Counted from the first letter of the stretch, positions 33,627 through 42,925 are shown. The stretch: 64,000 nt of DNA from Synergistaceae bacterium (GCA_031267575.1 JAIRYN010000031.1:1-64000); one strand, 5' to 3'. Numbers and translations: made by a program. Notes: generated by a model not told the origin, from the letters alone.

Positions 33627-35186
33627 ATGAGTAAAGTCATATCCGCCGAATACGCGGTCTCTCTGGTACAAGACAAAATGACCCTCGGAATAGGAGGGTT
33701 CGTGGGCTCCGGCATACCGGAGGAGCTGTTGTCCGCGCTTCAAAAAAGATACAATGAGTCACAGAGTCCCAAGGACTTGACGCTTTTCCACTGCGCCGCC
33801 GTCGGTAATGGCAAAGATAAAGGGACCAACCATGTGGGTATTGAGGGCTTGGTCACAAAATTGATCTGCGCTCACATCGGACTGGAGCCGGAGTTGAACA
33901 AGCTGACCGTCGCCAACAAATTGGCTGCCTACATGATTCCGCAGGGTGTCACGTGCCATTTGTTGCGCGCCATCGCGGGTAAAAAACCCGGTGTTTTGAC
34001 TCATGTAGGGTTAAAAACTTTTGCCGACCCCCGCCTAGAGGGTTGCAAGGCGAATCAGGCGGCCATCGATTCCGGCGAGGAAGTTGTCTCTCTCATTCAA
34101 ATCGAAGGGAAAGACTATTTGTTTTACAAATCCTTCCCCATCAACATTTGTTTCATCAAAGGCACTTTTGGCGACGTGAACGGAAACATTTCCCTCGAAA
34201 GGGAATCCGTGCGTTCTGATCAGCTCGAAATGGCCTTGGCCGTCCACAATCATGGTGGCATCGTGATCGCCGAGGTCGAAAAGATCGTCGCGGCGGGCAG
34301 TTTGGATCCCAGGAACATCGTCGTTCACGGCTTGATGGTGGACTACGTCGTGGAAGCCACTGCCGAAAAAAATTGGCACACGTGGGCATCACAGGCATAC
34401 CGGCCGGAGCTTTCCGGAGAAATCAAGATCCCCCTCGACGCTATACCCGCCATGAAGCTGGATCATCGCAAAATCTGTGGAAGGCGCGCCGCTTTTGAAC
34501 TCAAAAAAGGGAAGCTGGTCAATCTGGGTATAGGAATCCCTGACGCCGTGGCTGCCGTCGCCAGCGAGGAGGGATTTTCTAACGAGATCACCCTTTCAAT
34601 CGAGTCCGGTGTTTTGGGCGGAGTTCCACTGGGCGGTCTTGGCATAGGCGCCACGATAGGACCGGAGGCTATTTACAAACAGCCCGATATTTTCGATGTC
34701 TATGACGGCGGCGGTCTTGATCTGACGTTCCTGGGAGCCGCCGAAATCGACGCAAAGGGCAACGTCAACGTGTCCAAGTTCGCTGGGCGGGTGGTCGGTC
34801 CAGGAGGCTTTGTCAATATTTCCCAAAACGCGAAAAAAGTTTGTTTCACGGGCACGTTTACGGCGGGTAAGCTGGAAACCAGAATCGAGGGCGGCAAGCT
34901 CACGATCGTCAAAGAGGGAACCGGCGTCAAGTTTATGAACAAAATCGAACAAGTCACGTTTTCCGCCGAGTACGCCGCTGAAACAGGGCAAGAAGTGTTA
35001 TACATCACCGAAAGAGCCGTATTCAAGCTCACTAAAGAAGGCATCATGCTCATCGAAATTGCTCCGGGCGTCGAGTTAGAAAAGGATATTCTGGCTCACA
35101 TGGAATTTAAGCCTCTCATCGCGGAGAATTTGAAGTTGATGGATGAGCGAATTTTCAAAAACGAAAAAATGGGCCTCACAATATAA
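33627..35186 (+). CDS. Acyl-CoA:carboxylate CoA-transferase (Pct/YdiF type)
   Basis: 519 residues, with both alpha- and beta-type halves fused in one chain. The N-terminal half has GIGGFVGSGIPEELL; the C-terminal half has LVNLGIGIPDAV and the glutamate-bearing SIESGVLGGVPLGG, where the Glu forms the CoA thioester, then FAGRVVGPGGFVNISQ. Closest to propionate/acetate CoA-transferases and YdiF. It would activate an imported acid using acetyl-CoA or another acyl-CoA. GGAGG is upstream of ATG. The coding end and stop sit in a three-copy 10-bp repeat. Confidence 0.9.
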   Translation: MSKVISAEYAVSLVQDKMTLGIGGFVGSGIPEELLSALQKRYNESQSPKDLTLFHCAAVGNGKDKGTNHVGIEGLVTKLICAHIGLEPELNKLTVANKLAAYMIPQGVTCHLLRAIAGKKPGVLTHVGLKTFADPRLEGCKANQAAIDSGEEVVSLIQIEGKDYLFYKSFPINICFIKGTFGDVNGNISLERESVRSDQLEMALAVHNHGGIVIAEVEKIVAAGSLDPRNIVVHGLMVDYVVEATAEKNWHTWASQAYRPELSGEIKIPLDAIPAMKLDHRKICGRRAAFELKKGKLVNLGIGIPDAVAAVASEEGFSNEITLSIESGVLGGVPLGGLGIGATIGPEAIYKQPDIFDVYDGGGLDLTFLGAAEIDAKGNVNVSKFAGRVVGPGGFVNISQNAKKVCFTGTFTAGKLETRIEGGKLTIVKEGTGVKFMNKIEQVTFSAEYAAETGQEVLYITERAVFKLTKEGIMLIEIAPGVELEKDILAHMEFKPLIAENLKLMDERIFKNEKMGLTI

Positions 35187-35212
35187 GCCCACATAAGCCC
35201 ACATAAGCCCAC
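35183..35212 (+). repeat. 10-bp tandem repeat, 3 copies, over the CoA-transferase stop
   Basis: ataagcccac at 35183, 35193 and 35203. The TAA stop (35184-35186) is inside the first copy and is repeated in each later copy. Confidence 0.95.
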
Positions 35213-35254
35213 GCTATAACCCCGATTTGCAAAATCGACATCGACCAGGTATTC

Positions 35255-35308
35255 TTTGCATATTTTCCCGGTGACCGCTCCTTTCCTTCTGCCGGGGAAA
35301 TATGCAAA
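35255..35308 (+). promoter_or_regulatory. Long hairpin in the leader of the ZIP transporter gene
   Basis: The 17-base arms at 35255-35271 and 35292-35308 pair with a single G-U wobble around a 20-base loop. The hairpin ends about 30 bases before the start codon and right before a run of A. It could be a regulatory RNA structure or operator. No known metal riboswitch consensus is recognised. Confidence 0.6.
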
Positions 35309-35339
35309 AAAACATTCTAGAAGGGGAGTCGAAAACCTC

Positions 35340-36176
35340 ATGGACACGCATACCTTATTTTTCGCTTTTGGACTTACACTGTTCGCGGGGCTTTCCACGG
35401 GGATAGGTTCGGCGTTGGCCTTCTGGGCGAAACGGACAAACACCCGGTTTCTTTCGATTAGTATGGGTTTTTCCGCGGGAGTCATGATTTATGTCTCTTT
35501 TGTGGAGATCCTTACCGAGGCCCGCAAGGCATTGACGGAAGAGTGGGGAGCCTTGGCGGGAGCGTGGGGAACCGTGACGGCGTTTTTCGCGGGCATGGCC
35601 TTGATCGCCGTCATTGACAGATGGGTACCCAGCGCTGAAAACCCCCACGAAGCACACACCGTGGAGGAGATGTCCTTGAGCAAAAGCGAACACGCCGACA
35701 AACACCACGACATGAGCGCGCTCCACCGTACCGGAATCTTGACGGCCATCGCCATCGCCATACATAACTTCCCCGAAGGGCTCGCGACTTTCGCGTCCGC
35801 CCTTGTAAATCCGAACTTGGGTATCGCCATCGCCGTGGCTGTCGCCATTCACAATATCCCCGAAGGTATCGCCGTATCCGTGCCTATCTTTTACTCCACC
35901 GGCGACCGCAAAAAAGCCTTTCTTTACTCCTTCCTGTCGGGGCTAGCCGAACCCGTCGGAGCTTTGGTGGGGTACGTGGCGCTGATGCCCTTTTTCTCTC
36001 CCACCGTCTTCGGCCTTCTGTTCGCGGTCGTCGCGGGGATCATGGTGTTTATCTCTTTCGACGAGCTTCTACCTGCGGCGGAAGAATATGGGGAGCACCA
36101 CCTGAGTCTCTACGGCCTCATCTCTGGCATGGCCGTCATGGCCCTCTCCCTGCTTTTGTTCATTCCGAACCCTTAA
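35340..36176 (+). CDS. ZIP-family divalent metal transporter (ZupT-like)
   Basis: 278 residues, eight predicted membrane segments. ZIP signatures are in the two metal-binding helices: AIAIHNFPEGLATF and VAIHNIPEGIAVSVP, each with His-Asn/x-x-Pro-Glu-Gly. A His-rich cytoplasmic loop (HEAHTVEEM.., HADKHHDM) sits between segments 3 and 4. It should import Zn2+, Fe2+ or Mn2+. ATG 35340 follows GGGGAG. A 15-bp duplication runs over its stop codon. Confidence 0.9.
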   Translation: MDTHTLFFAFGLTLFAGLSTGIGSALAFWAKRTNTRFLSISMGFSAGVMIYVSFVEILTEARKALTEEWGALAGAWGTVTAFFAGMALIAVIDRWVPSAENPHEAHTVEEMSLSKSEHADKHHDMSALHRTGILTAIAIAIHNFPEGLATFASALVNPNLGIAIAVAVAIHNIPEGIAVSVPIFYSTGDRKKAFLYSFLSGLAEPVGALVGYVALMPFFSPTVFGLLFAVVAGIMVFISFDELLPAAEEYGEHHLSLYGLISGMAVMALSLLLFIPNP

Positions 36177-36191
36177 ATTCCGAACCCTTAA
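36162..36191 (+). repeat. 15-bp duplication including the ZIP stop codon
   Basis: attccgaacccttaa at 36162-36176 and again at 36177-36191. The first copy ends exactly with the gene's stop codon. Confidence 0.95.
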
Positions 36192-36318
36192 GAAAACGGC
36201 GATTGCTTATTTAAGTAATGAAAAACATTTTGCCAAGTTAGATGTGCCATTGTACCTGACTATTATACTCGATAGAGAGATTTTAATCAGTCGTGAATTT
36301 TTGAGGGGAGACGGTTTC

Positions 36319-37569
36319 ATGACGATAAAGCTATTCAGGAACGCGTGTATCTATACGGCCCGGACGGGAAAAAAACCGGCGGCAGGGGAGGAACAGAGAC
36401 AGATCGCCCAGTGGGCGGAGGGGTGTTTCTTGACGGAGAACGGGCGCTTTGTGGCCGTCGGCACGCCCCAGGAGATCGAGAACAAAATAAAGGAAAAAAA
36501 GGGAAAGCTCATCAAAGAATACAACCTGGAGGGGGCAGCCGTCATTCCCGGCTTCGTGGACCCTCACACTCACGCTTGCTTCGCCGCGAAGCGGGAGGCC
36601 GAGTTTTCCATGCGCCTGGCGGGTAAACCTTATCTGGATATTCTGAAAGCGGGGGGAGGCATTCTCTCCTCCGTGAGTAAAGTGCGGGCTACCTCCGAGG
36701 AGGAGCTGTTCCAATTCTCTCACCGGATGTTGGGAACGACCCTTCATTATGGCACCACCACAGTGGAGGTCAAAAGCGGCTACGGGCTGGACACGGAGAC
36801 GGAATTAAAGATGCTGAGGGTTGCGGACCGTTTAGGACGCGAAACGCCCCAAACGATTGTATCCACTTTTATGGGCGCTCACGCCGTGCCGGAGGAGCAC
36901 AGGCAAACGCCTGAGACCTACGTGACGTTACTCCAGGAGGAAATGTTACCCGCCGTGGCTCGGCAGGGAATCGCCAGGTTCTGTGACATCTTCTGCGAGG
37001 AGGGGGTATTTTCGGTGAAGCAAAGCCGCGGAATCCTACAAAAAGCCAGGGAACTGGGCTTACGATTAAAGATTCACGCCGACGAGGTTCATGACCTGGG
37101 AGGTGCCGCCTTGGCGGGGGAACTCCACACGACATCAGCGGAGCATCTTCTGGCGGCCTCCGACACGGGCATCAACGCCTTGGCCCAAGGAGGCGTGGTG
37201 GCCGTCCTGTTGCCCGCCACGGCCTACAGCCTGAAAAAACCCTTCGCCCGCGCTCGGACGATGATCGAAAAGAACGTCCCGGTGGCGCTGGCGACGGACC
37301 TGAACCCCGGCTCCTGCTTCTGCGCGTCCATGCCCTTCGTTGTAAGCCTCGCCATTATGGGCATGAACTTGACGCCTGAGGAAGCGCTCCTGGGCGCGAC
37401 GCTGAACGCGGCCTGGGCGGTCGGGTTGGAACGGGAGGTCGGTAGTCTGGAGCCCGGCAAACTGGCCGATTTCATCGTATTGGACGGAGAAACTCCCGCT
37501 ATTCTGGCCTACGCTTCCGGCGCGCGCCCCATTCTCTCCGTCTGGAAAGCCGGGGAAAAGGTGGCGTGA
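36319..37569 (+). CDS. hutI: Imidazolonepropionase
   Basis: 416 residues. Third enzyme of histidine degradation, hydrolysing imidazolone-5-propionate to N-formimino-glutamate. Amidohydrolase metal site: DPHTHACF (HxH), KIHADEVHDLGGA and SAEHLLAASD, with a late ATDLNPGSC aspartate; the family's GGGILSSV and VKSGYGLDTETELK regions are intact. ATG 36319 follows GAGGGGAG. hutH, hutU and the formiminotransferase are not in the window, so the pathway is split. Confidence 0.95.
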   Translation: MTIKLFRNACIYTARTGKKPAAGEEQRQIAQWAEGCFLTENGRFVAVGTPQEIENKIKEKKGKLIKEYNLEGAAVIPGFVDPHTHACFAAKREAEFSMRLAGKPYLDILKAGGGILSSVSKVRATSEEELFQFSHRMLGTTLHYGTTTVEVKSGYGLDTETELKMLRVADRLGRETPQTIVSTFMGAHAVPEEHRQTPETYVTLLQEEMLPAVARQGIARFCDIFCEEGVFSVKQSRGILQKARELGLRLKIHADEVHDLGGAALAGELHTTSAEHLLAASDTGINALAQGGVVAVLLPATAYSLKKPFARARTMIEKNVPVALATDLNPGSCFCASMPFVVSLAIMGMNLTPEEALLGATLNAAWAVGLEREVGSLEPGKLADFIVLDGETPAILAYASGARPILSVWKAGEKVA

Positions 37570-37590
37570 GGAAACATCCTGGCGCTCCTG

Positions 37591-37650
37591 AAAATAGTTT
37601 AGCTTAGAATAGTTTAGGCTGAAATAGTTTAGATTAAAATAGTTTAGATT
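37591..37650 (+). repeat. 15-bp tandem repeat, 4 copies, before the hutI terminator
   Basis: aaaatagtttagctt, agaatagtttaggct, gaaatagtttagatt, aaaatagtttagatt. The array ends at the first base of the terminator stem. Confidence 0.95.
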
Positions 37651-37675
37651 GGCGGCTTTTGCCGCCATTTTTTTT
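37651..37675 (+). terminator. Rho-independent terminator of hutI
   Basis: GGCGGC, TTTT loop, GCCGCC, then ATTTTTTTT: a compact, near-ideal terminator. Confidence 0.92.
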
Positions 37676-37699
37676 GAATATACAATAATACGAGAACGC

Positions 37700-37770
37700 T
37701 AAAAATGCTCGCCCTTTTTTTTGAGAATAAAACGGACCTTGGAATTGAAATCTAAACTGAAACGCGACAG
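37700..37770. repeat. Diverged left copy of the sequence at 41201-41256
   Basis: The stretch TTTTTTGAGAATAAAACGG with the following ACCTTG matches 41217-41239 with about three changes, and looser similarity extends to either side. The two copies are in the same orientation and flank the ModA-like/surface-protein pair. Confidence 0.55.
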
Positions 37771-37868
37771 CAAACGCAACTTTGTTGCAAAAAATTGATT
37801 CGACCAGTAAACTTACTGAGGGGGTGATGTTGTGAGTTGATTTCGTATGAATTGGGCAGTGGTCGGAT

Positions 37869-37898
37869 TGAAGTAGATGGATCTGAAGTAGATGGATC
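37869..37898 (+). repeat. 15-bp duplication upstream of the ModA-like gene
   Basis: tgaagtagatggatc twice, at 37869-37883 and 37884-37898, directly before the AGGAGG site. Confidence 0.95.
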
Positions 37899-37916
37899 AT
37901 TAGGAGGTGAATGGAT

Positions 37917-38696
37917 ATGGCAGTAAACATCGCTGCGGCGGCAAGTCTCACAAATGGATTGGACGATGTTATAGCGGAGTTCAAGAAGGACATGCAATAC
38001 CAAGATACCGTGTTCACTGTGATATACGGCAGTTCTGGAGCGCTCGCAAGACAGATTATCGGCACATCGGGGTATACCCCTATATACCCCGATGTATTTA
38101 TCTCCGCAAGCGAAGGGGCGATGGATGTAGTTAACAATGCCGGAAAGCTGGCGAACAACACTCGATTCGATTGGGTAGGAAATTCCCTGGTTATTGTCAG
38201 GAACAACATCAGCGGGCAACCGTACCCCGTCATCAACAATTTCGGAGATGTCGCGCAGAGCACAGCGAATATGGCGACAACCCATATTTGGCTTCCGAAT
38301 CCTTACGATCCGGATTTTGTTCCAGCGGGAATCTACGCTGAAACGACTTTCAAACAGTACACGCCCGATGCGAAGCATTGGGACTATGTATTCGCAAAAG
38401 CCACGTCTGATGAAACAGTAGCGCAAGACGTTCAATATACGCTTAACGGCGTATTGAGCGACGGATCTCCCGCAATCGGGGTTGTCTACAACTCGGATGC
38501 CAAAGGCGCGGACTTAACGCCCATTGTGACCGCGCCGACTTCAATAAACCTAACTATTATCTACCCGGCGGCACAGGTGACTCAGAGTTTACAAGATACA
38601 GGTACGATTGGTGCTTTTCTTGAGTTCTTGAATACAGATTCCACGCGCGAAATTCTTACCGACTCCACAAAAGGTTACGGTTTCAGATTACTATAA
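37917..38696 (+). CDS. ModA-like substrate-binding protein lacking a signal peptide
   Basis: 259 residues. Reads as the molybdate-binding (ModA) type of periplasmic binding protein: AAAASLTNGLDDVIAEFKKD, FTVIYGSSGALARQI, and GNSLVIVRNN match AAASLTxAL.., SSG.LARQI.. and GNSLVVV in ModA. PDVFISASEGAMD is the expected domain hinge region. What is missing is any export signal: the protein starts at the mature N-terminus. ATG 37917 fits AGGAGG; ATG 37911 adds only two residues. No ABC permease or ATPase is adjacent. It may act in the cytoplasm or be a remnant; the next gene is a surface protein 22 bases on. Confidence 0.72.
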   Translation: MAVNIAAAASLTNGLDDVIAEFKKDMQYQDTVFTVIYGSSGALARQIIGTSGYTPIYPDVFISASEGAMDVVNNAGKLANNTRFDWVGNSLVIVRNNISGQPYPVINNFGDVAQSTANMATTHIWLPNPYDPDFVPAGIYAETTFKQYTPDAKHWDYVFAKATSDETVAQDVQYTLNGVLSDGSPAIGVVYNSDAKGADLTPIVTAPTSINLTIIYPAAQVTQSLQDTGTIGAFLEFLNTDSTREILTDSTKGYGFRLL

Positions 38697-38718
38697 TTTT
38701 ACAAGAGGGGCGTAAAAT

Positions 38719-41019
38719 ATGTTGAAGCCAAGTTTTCGTCGTTTCTTTTCACTGCTGTTTGTTTTGGCGTTGGCGACATCGCTGTTCGCAATGTCACTTT
38801 CGTCTGACGCGTATACGAATCCATATGCGGACCCCAACGCTTTACCGGAAGACGACCCCGACATATGGATAGGCGCGGATATTTCGTGGTACACGGATGA
38901 TGTGGATGCGGAATCCTATTTACTGTCGACACCCGCGGAACTCTATGGTTTCGCGTATCTTGTCGACAGATTTGGAAGCGATACTTATGAAGCTGTCAGT
39001 TTCATAGACAGAACTATTTTTCTCAGTAACGACATAGACCTTGCGGTAAGTGTCGATGTGTCAATCGGCCTGAAGATCGAGAAAAAATTTGCCGAAAAAG
39101 TAGACCCTGGAGAACGTGACGAGGAAAAACTTGACGAAAAAGTAAGAGAAGTACTGAAAACCGCGACCTATGGCGAAATCTGGAGACCTATCGGTTGGGG
39201 GGATTTTACAAAAACGGTTCCGCCTACAACGACTTACTGTCCATTCGAGGGTATATTTGACGGTAATGGACATACCATAAGTGGGCTTGCCGAAGAATCG
39301 CTCTTTGGCAACGCTATCGGCGCGACGATAAAAAATTTGTCGACGAGCGGCGAACTTCATACGCTATCTCTAACGCGCGCTCATTCCATTGCGGGTATAG
39401 TGAACGCAGCGATACACACCGATCTCCTCAACCTGACGAGCGACGTCGCGTTATTCTACGAAGCGTCAAGCCCATTTTGCCTGGTTGGCGGTATTGTGGG
39501 GAACGCTATAGGGACTATGAAGATCAGCGATTGCAAATTTGAAGGCAGCTACGATAAAATAGGAACCAATCAGCCAAATGTACCCGGCGGTATTGTGGGT
39601 CAAGTCGGTTTTTCCGTTGCCGCTTACGACACCGATTTAACGATCGAAAATTGCGTCAATGAGGTAGACCTCGTGGGATCTACCGGTGTTGGCGGAATCG
39701 CGGGCGGAGTGTATTATAGTGCGGGAAGTAGCAATTCGACCGTGGGCGTTAAGCTCACGATCAAGAACTGCGTCAATAATGGCGACATGTCGAGTCTTAT
39801 TGGCGGCGCCACTTATATCGGCACGGGCGGCATCCTCGGGAACGTTGGCTGGATGGTAAACGTCGATTGGGCGAATAATGTCAGAGTCACTATCGATAAC
39901 TGCGTGAACACGGGCAATATAAGCGGTTTTCGTTCCAATGTCGGAGGTATTGTCGGCTATCTCCAGTACGGCAACGGCTCGTCTATCAAGAACAGTTACA
40001 ACTGGGGCAACGTCTCTGTCGGCAGCCCAAACCACATAACTCCGGCATTGGCGGCGGGCGGCATAGCGGGACGCGTGGACAACGCGGCGCAAGATATCTT
40101 TGAGAACAATTACAACGCGGGCGTCGTTTCAAGTGATCAGCCAGGTGCGCCATACGTCGGCGGATTCATCGGTTACGCCTCCGGTACCAGTGTTATCGCC
40201 GGCGCCAGTGCTCTCAGCGCGAACAACTACTACCTCGATACATCCGCTCCGGGCGCGGTTGCGTCCGAAGATTATACTGGCGTGACCGCCGAGACCGAAG
40301 AGTATATGAAGTCCGCGGCGTTCGCGGAGGACCTCGGTAGCGCGTATGCGGCGGTTGAGGATAGTTACCCGTTTCTGAGTTGGCAGATCGAGGAGACGCC
40401 TGTTGATGAGCCTATCAATGAGCATGAGCCTGTCGATACGGATGTGCCGCCTGAAGGACCAGACACCACGGTGGTAACCGTGAAGAAAACCGTGCAAGAT
40501 TCCGACTCGCAGGGCGATGTATGGAGCCTCACGATCAAGAAACAGAACGGTGAAAGCATCGAGAGCGGCGTTAAGTTCTACGTATGGTTCATAGCGTTCA
40601 AGTTCGAGAGCGATTCCATTCACAGCGCCGCGGAAACTCGCTACGGGCCGTTTGTGACGACAAGCGCGGCGAACGCGAACGGCGACGTGACGCTCACGGT
40701 GGACGTAGACGCCCTTGAAACGCCGGAAGGTACAAAAGCCTCCATCTCTGCTGGAACTTATCAGATCAAGTATGCGGACGAGGATACCCGAGGGATCATC
40801 GGCACGACCGGCCTGATCACCACGCGGGGAACGAGCGCGCCGATCAGCGGCGGCGGTGAGACCAACGGCGGCGGGACCAGAGGCAGTAATAGCAGCGGCG
40901 GTGGATGCGACGCGAGCGGTTTTGGTTCATTCGCGCTGCTCGCTGCGGCAGGGAGTGTGTTCCTTAGAGGGAAGCGGATTAGGACAACCGAAAGGTCAGA
41001 TCTGAACAAAGCGGCGTAG
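38719..41019 (+). CDS. GLUG-type repeat surface protein with Synerg-CTERM tail
   Basis: 766 residues. Signal peptide (FFSLLFVLALATSLFA) followed by an acidic mature start. Residues about 170-520 contain repeats of the type GGIVGxx....xIxNCVNxGxVS (for example NVGGIVGYLQYGNGSSIKNSY), like GLUG/M26-type beta-solenoid modules. A Pro/Glu-rich linker (VDEPINEHEPVDTDVPPEG) leads to a C-terminal beta domain, then a Gly-rich SGGGCDASG, a hydrophobic stretch and a basic end. Unlike the other two tails here it has about 15 extra residues after the basic cluster. GAGGGG is upstream of ATG 38719. Probably a surface-anchored adhesin-like protein. Confidence 0.83.
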   Translation: MLKPSFRRFFSLLFVLALATSLFAMSLSSDAYTNPYADPNALPEDDPDIWIGADISWYTDDVDAESYLLSTPAELYGFAYLVDRFGSDTYEAVSFIDRTIFLSNDIDLAVSVDVSIGLKIEKKFAEKVDPGERDEEKLDEKVREVLKTATYGEIWRPIGWGDFTKTVPPTTTYCPFEGIFDGNGHTISGLAEESLFGNAIGATIKNLSTSGELHTLSLTRAHSIAGIVNAAIHTDLLNLTSDVALFYEASSPFCLVGGIVGNAIGTMKISDCKFEGSYDKIGTNQPNVPGGIVGQVGFSVAAYDTDLTIENCVNEVDLVGSTGVGGIAGGVYYSAGSSNSTVGVKLTIKNCVNNGDMSSLIGGATYIGTGGILGNVGWMVNVDWANNVRVTIDNCVNTGNISGFRSNVGGIVGYLQYGNGSSIKNSYNWGNVSVGSPNHITPALAAGGIAGRVDNAAQDIFENNYNAGVVSSDQPGAPYVGGFIGYASGTSVIAGASALSANNYYLDTSAPGAVASEDYTGVTAETEEYMKSAAFAEDLGSAYAAVEDSYPFLSWQIEETPVDEPINEHEPVDTDVPPEGPDTTVVTVKKTVQDSDSQGDVWSLTIKKQNGESIESGVKFYVWFIAFKFESDSIHSAAETRYGPFVTTSAANANGDVTLTVDVDALETPEGTKASISAGTYQIKYADEDTRGIIGTTGLITTRGTSAPISGGGETNGGGTRGSNSSGGGCDASGFGSFALLAAAGSVFLRGKRIRTTERSDLNKAA

Positions 41020-41065
41020 ATCAAAGGCATAGATCAAGGGCATAGATTAAGGGTATAGATTAAGT
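41014..41065 (+). repeat. 13-bp tandem repeat, 4 copies, over a stop codon
   Basis: gcgtagatcaaag, gcatagatcaagg, gcatagattaagg, gtatagattaagt at 41014, 41027, 41040 and 41053. The TAG stop (41017-41019) is in the first copy. Confidence 0.93.
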
Positions 41066-41066
41066 T

Positions 41067-41101
41067 GGAGGCCTCCCATTAATTGAGAGGCCCTCTTTTT
41101 T
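41067..41101 (+). terminator. Rho-independent terminator of the surface-protein gene
   Basis: GGCCTC (41070-41075) pairs with GAGGCC (41087-41092), followed after CTC by a T run to 41101. Confidence 0.82.
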
Positions 41102-41133
41102 CAATCAATATCATGTTCTTTGTATTCCGTGGA

Positions 41134-41166
41134 AATGAGTAGACAATGAGTAGACAATGAGTAGAC
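41134..41166. repeat. 11-bp tandem repeat, 3 copies, intergenic
   Basis: aatgagtagac at 41134, 41145 and 41156, exact copies, between two convergent terminators. Confidence 0.95.
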
Positions 41167-41194
41167 TTTACACTCTAGAAAGAATAACGAAAAC

Positions 41195-41240
41195 ACGAAA
41201 AAGGCCCACGCTTTCTTTTTGAGAATAGAGCGGGCCTTGA
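41195..41240 (-). terminator. Rho-independent terminator of the decarboxylase operon
   Basis: On the minus strand AAGGCCC (complement of 41232-41238) pairs with GGGCCTT (complement of 41201-41207), followed by TTTTCGTGTTTTCG. It lies just downstream of the beta-subunit gene. A diverged copy occurs at 37700-37770. Confidence 0.8.
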
Positions 41241-41286
41241 AGCTAAAATATGAAAAGGTAAAACAAAAAGTTTTTCTCTGTCCGGT

Positions 41287-42477
41287 TTACCCGTTCATCG
41301 TCAAAAGCGTCAGCAAAACTCCCGCCGCCACTGCCGTACCAATAACCCCGGCCACGTTGGGACCCATAGCGTGCATCAAAAGGTAGTTCCCAGGGTTCTC
41401 TGACTGAGAGACTTTTTGAACCACGCGCGCCGCCATGGGCACTGCGGAAACCCCCGCCGAACCGATCATGGGGTTGATTCGCCTGCCGCTTAAGACCTTC
41501 ATGAACTGACCGAAAATCACTCCGCCTATCGTGCTGAAAATAAAGGCTATAAGTCCTAGTAAGATAATTTTAAGCGTTTCCGGTTTCAGAAACTGCTCCG
41601 CGCCCATCGTGCTTCCCACCGCCAAGCCCAGAAACACCGTGGTGATGTTCAGTATTTCGTTTTGGGCCGCCTGGCTCAAGCGTTCAGTGGCTCCGCACTC
41701 TCGCAGCAGGTTGCCGAACATCAGCATACCCACCAGAGGAACGCAAGCGGGCAAAACCAACCCCGACACGATCGTGCAGATGATGGGGAAAAGAACTCTC
41801 TCCTTTTTGGAGACGGGACGCAATTGCGCCATGCGAATGGCTCGGTCGGCCTTTGAAGTAAACAGTTTGATGAAAGGCGGCTGGATCAACGGCACCAAGG
41901 ACATGTAACTATAGGCCGCCACCGCGATAGCCGGCAGGATCTGCGACTGCCCCAACTTCATCGTCAAGTATATGCTGGTGGGGCCATCCGCTCCTCCGAT
42001 GATGCCGATACTCGCCGCCTCCTTCAGGTTGAAGCCCAGTAAGTTGGCTCCGATGAACGCAACAAAGACCCCCAACTGAGCGGCAGCTCCCAGCAGGAAC
42101 GTGATTGGGTTAGCCAGCAGCGGGCCGAAATCCGTCAACGCCCCAATACCCAAAAAGATGATGATCGGATAAATCTCATGCTGCGCCCCGTAATACACGT
42201 AGCGCAAAAAACCGGAGCTAGTACCCGCAATTACGTTCGCCTCATCAAGAATACCAGATAGGGGCAAGTTGACCAACAACGCGCCAAAAGCGATCGGCAC
42301 CAGCAGCAAAGGCTCGAATCCTTTTCCAATGGCCAGATAAAGCAATAAGCACGCCACACATACCATTATAAAATACCCTGGTAGCAGAACTCCAAAAAAC
42401 TCCGTGTTCTGTTTGAATAATTCCGAAAACCCGGAGGCGTTTGCCAGATCGTGAAGCGATTTCAAATACATTTCCAT
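41287..42477 (-). CDS. Na+-translocating decarboxylase beta subunit
   Basis: 396 residues, about nine membrane segments. This subunit (MmdB/OadB/GcdB family) decarboxylates carboxybiotin and pumps Na+. Key regions: GIGALTDFGPLLANP, ASIGIIGGADGPTSIY (the Na+-binding aspartate region), and GRRINPMIGSAGVSAVPMAARV, with MHAMGPNVAGVIG near the end. It is the last gene of an operon read leftwards (carboxyltransferase, gamma/delta, biotin carrier, beta), and is followed by a terminator. Sequence alone does not separate methylmalonyl-, oxaloacetate- and glutaconyl-specific versions; the alpha subunit decides that. Confidence 0.94.
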   Translation of the reverse strand: MEMYLKSLHDLANASGFSELFKQNTEFFGVLLPGYFIMVCVACLLLYLAIGKGFEPLLLVPIAFGALLVNLPLSGILDEANVIAGTSSGFLRYVYYGAQHEIYPIIIFLGIGALTDFGPLLANPITFLLGAAAQLGVFVAFIGANLLGFNLKEAASIGIIGGADGPTSIYLTMKLGQSQILPAIAVAAYSYMSLVPLIQPPFIKLFTSKADRAIRMAQLRPVSKKERVLFPIICTIVSGLVLPACVPLVGMLMFGNLLRECGATERLSQAAQNEILNITTVFLGLAVGSTMGAEQFLKPETLKIILLGLIAFIFSTIGGVIFGQFMKVLSGRRINPMIGSAGVSAVPMAARVVQKVSQSENPGNYLLMHAMGPNVAGVIGTAVAAGVLLTLLTMNG

Positions 42478-42508
42478 TTCGACGGCACCTTCGCTGAATT
42501 TTCTAAAG

Positions 42509-42925
<417 letters not shown>

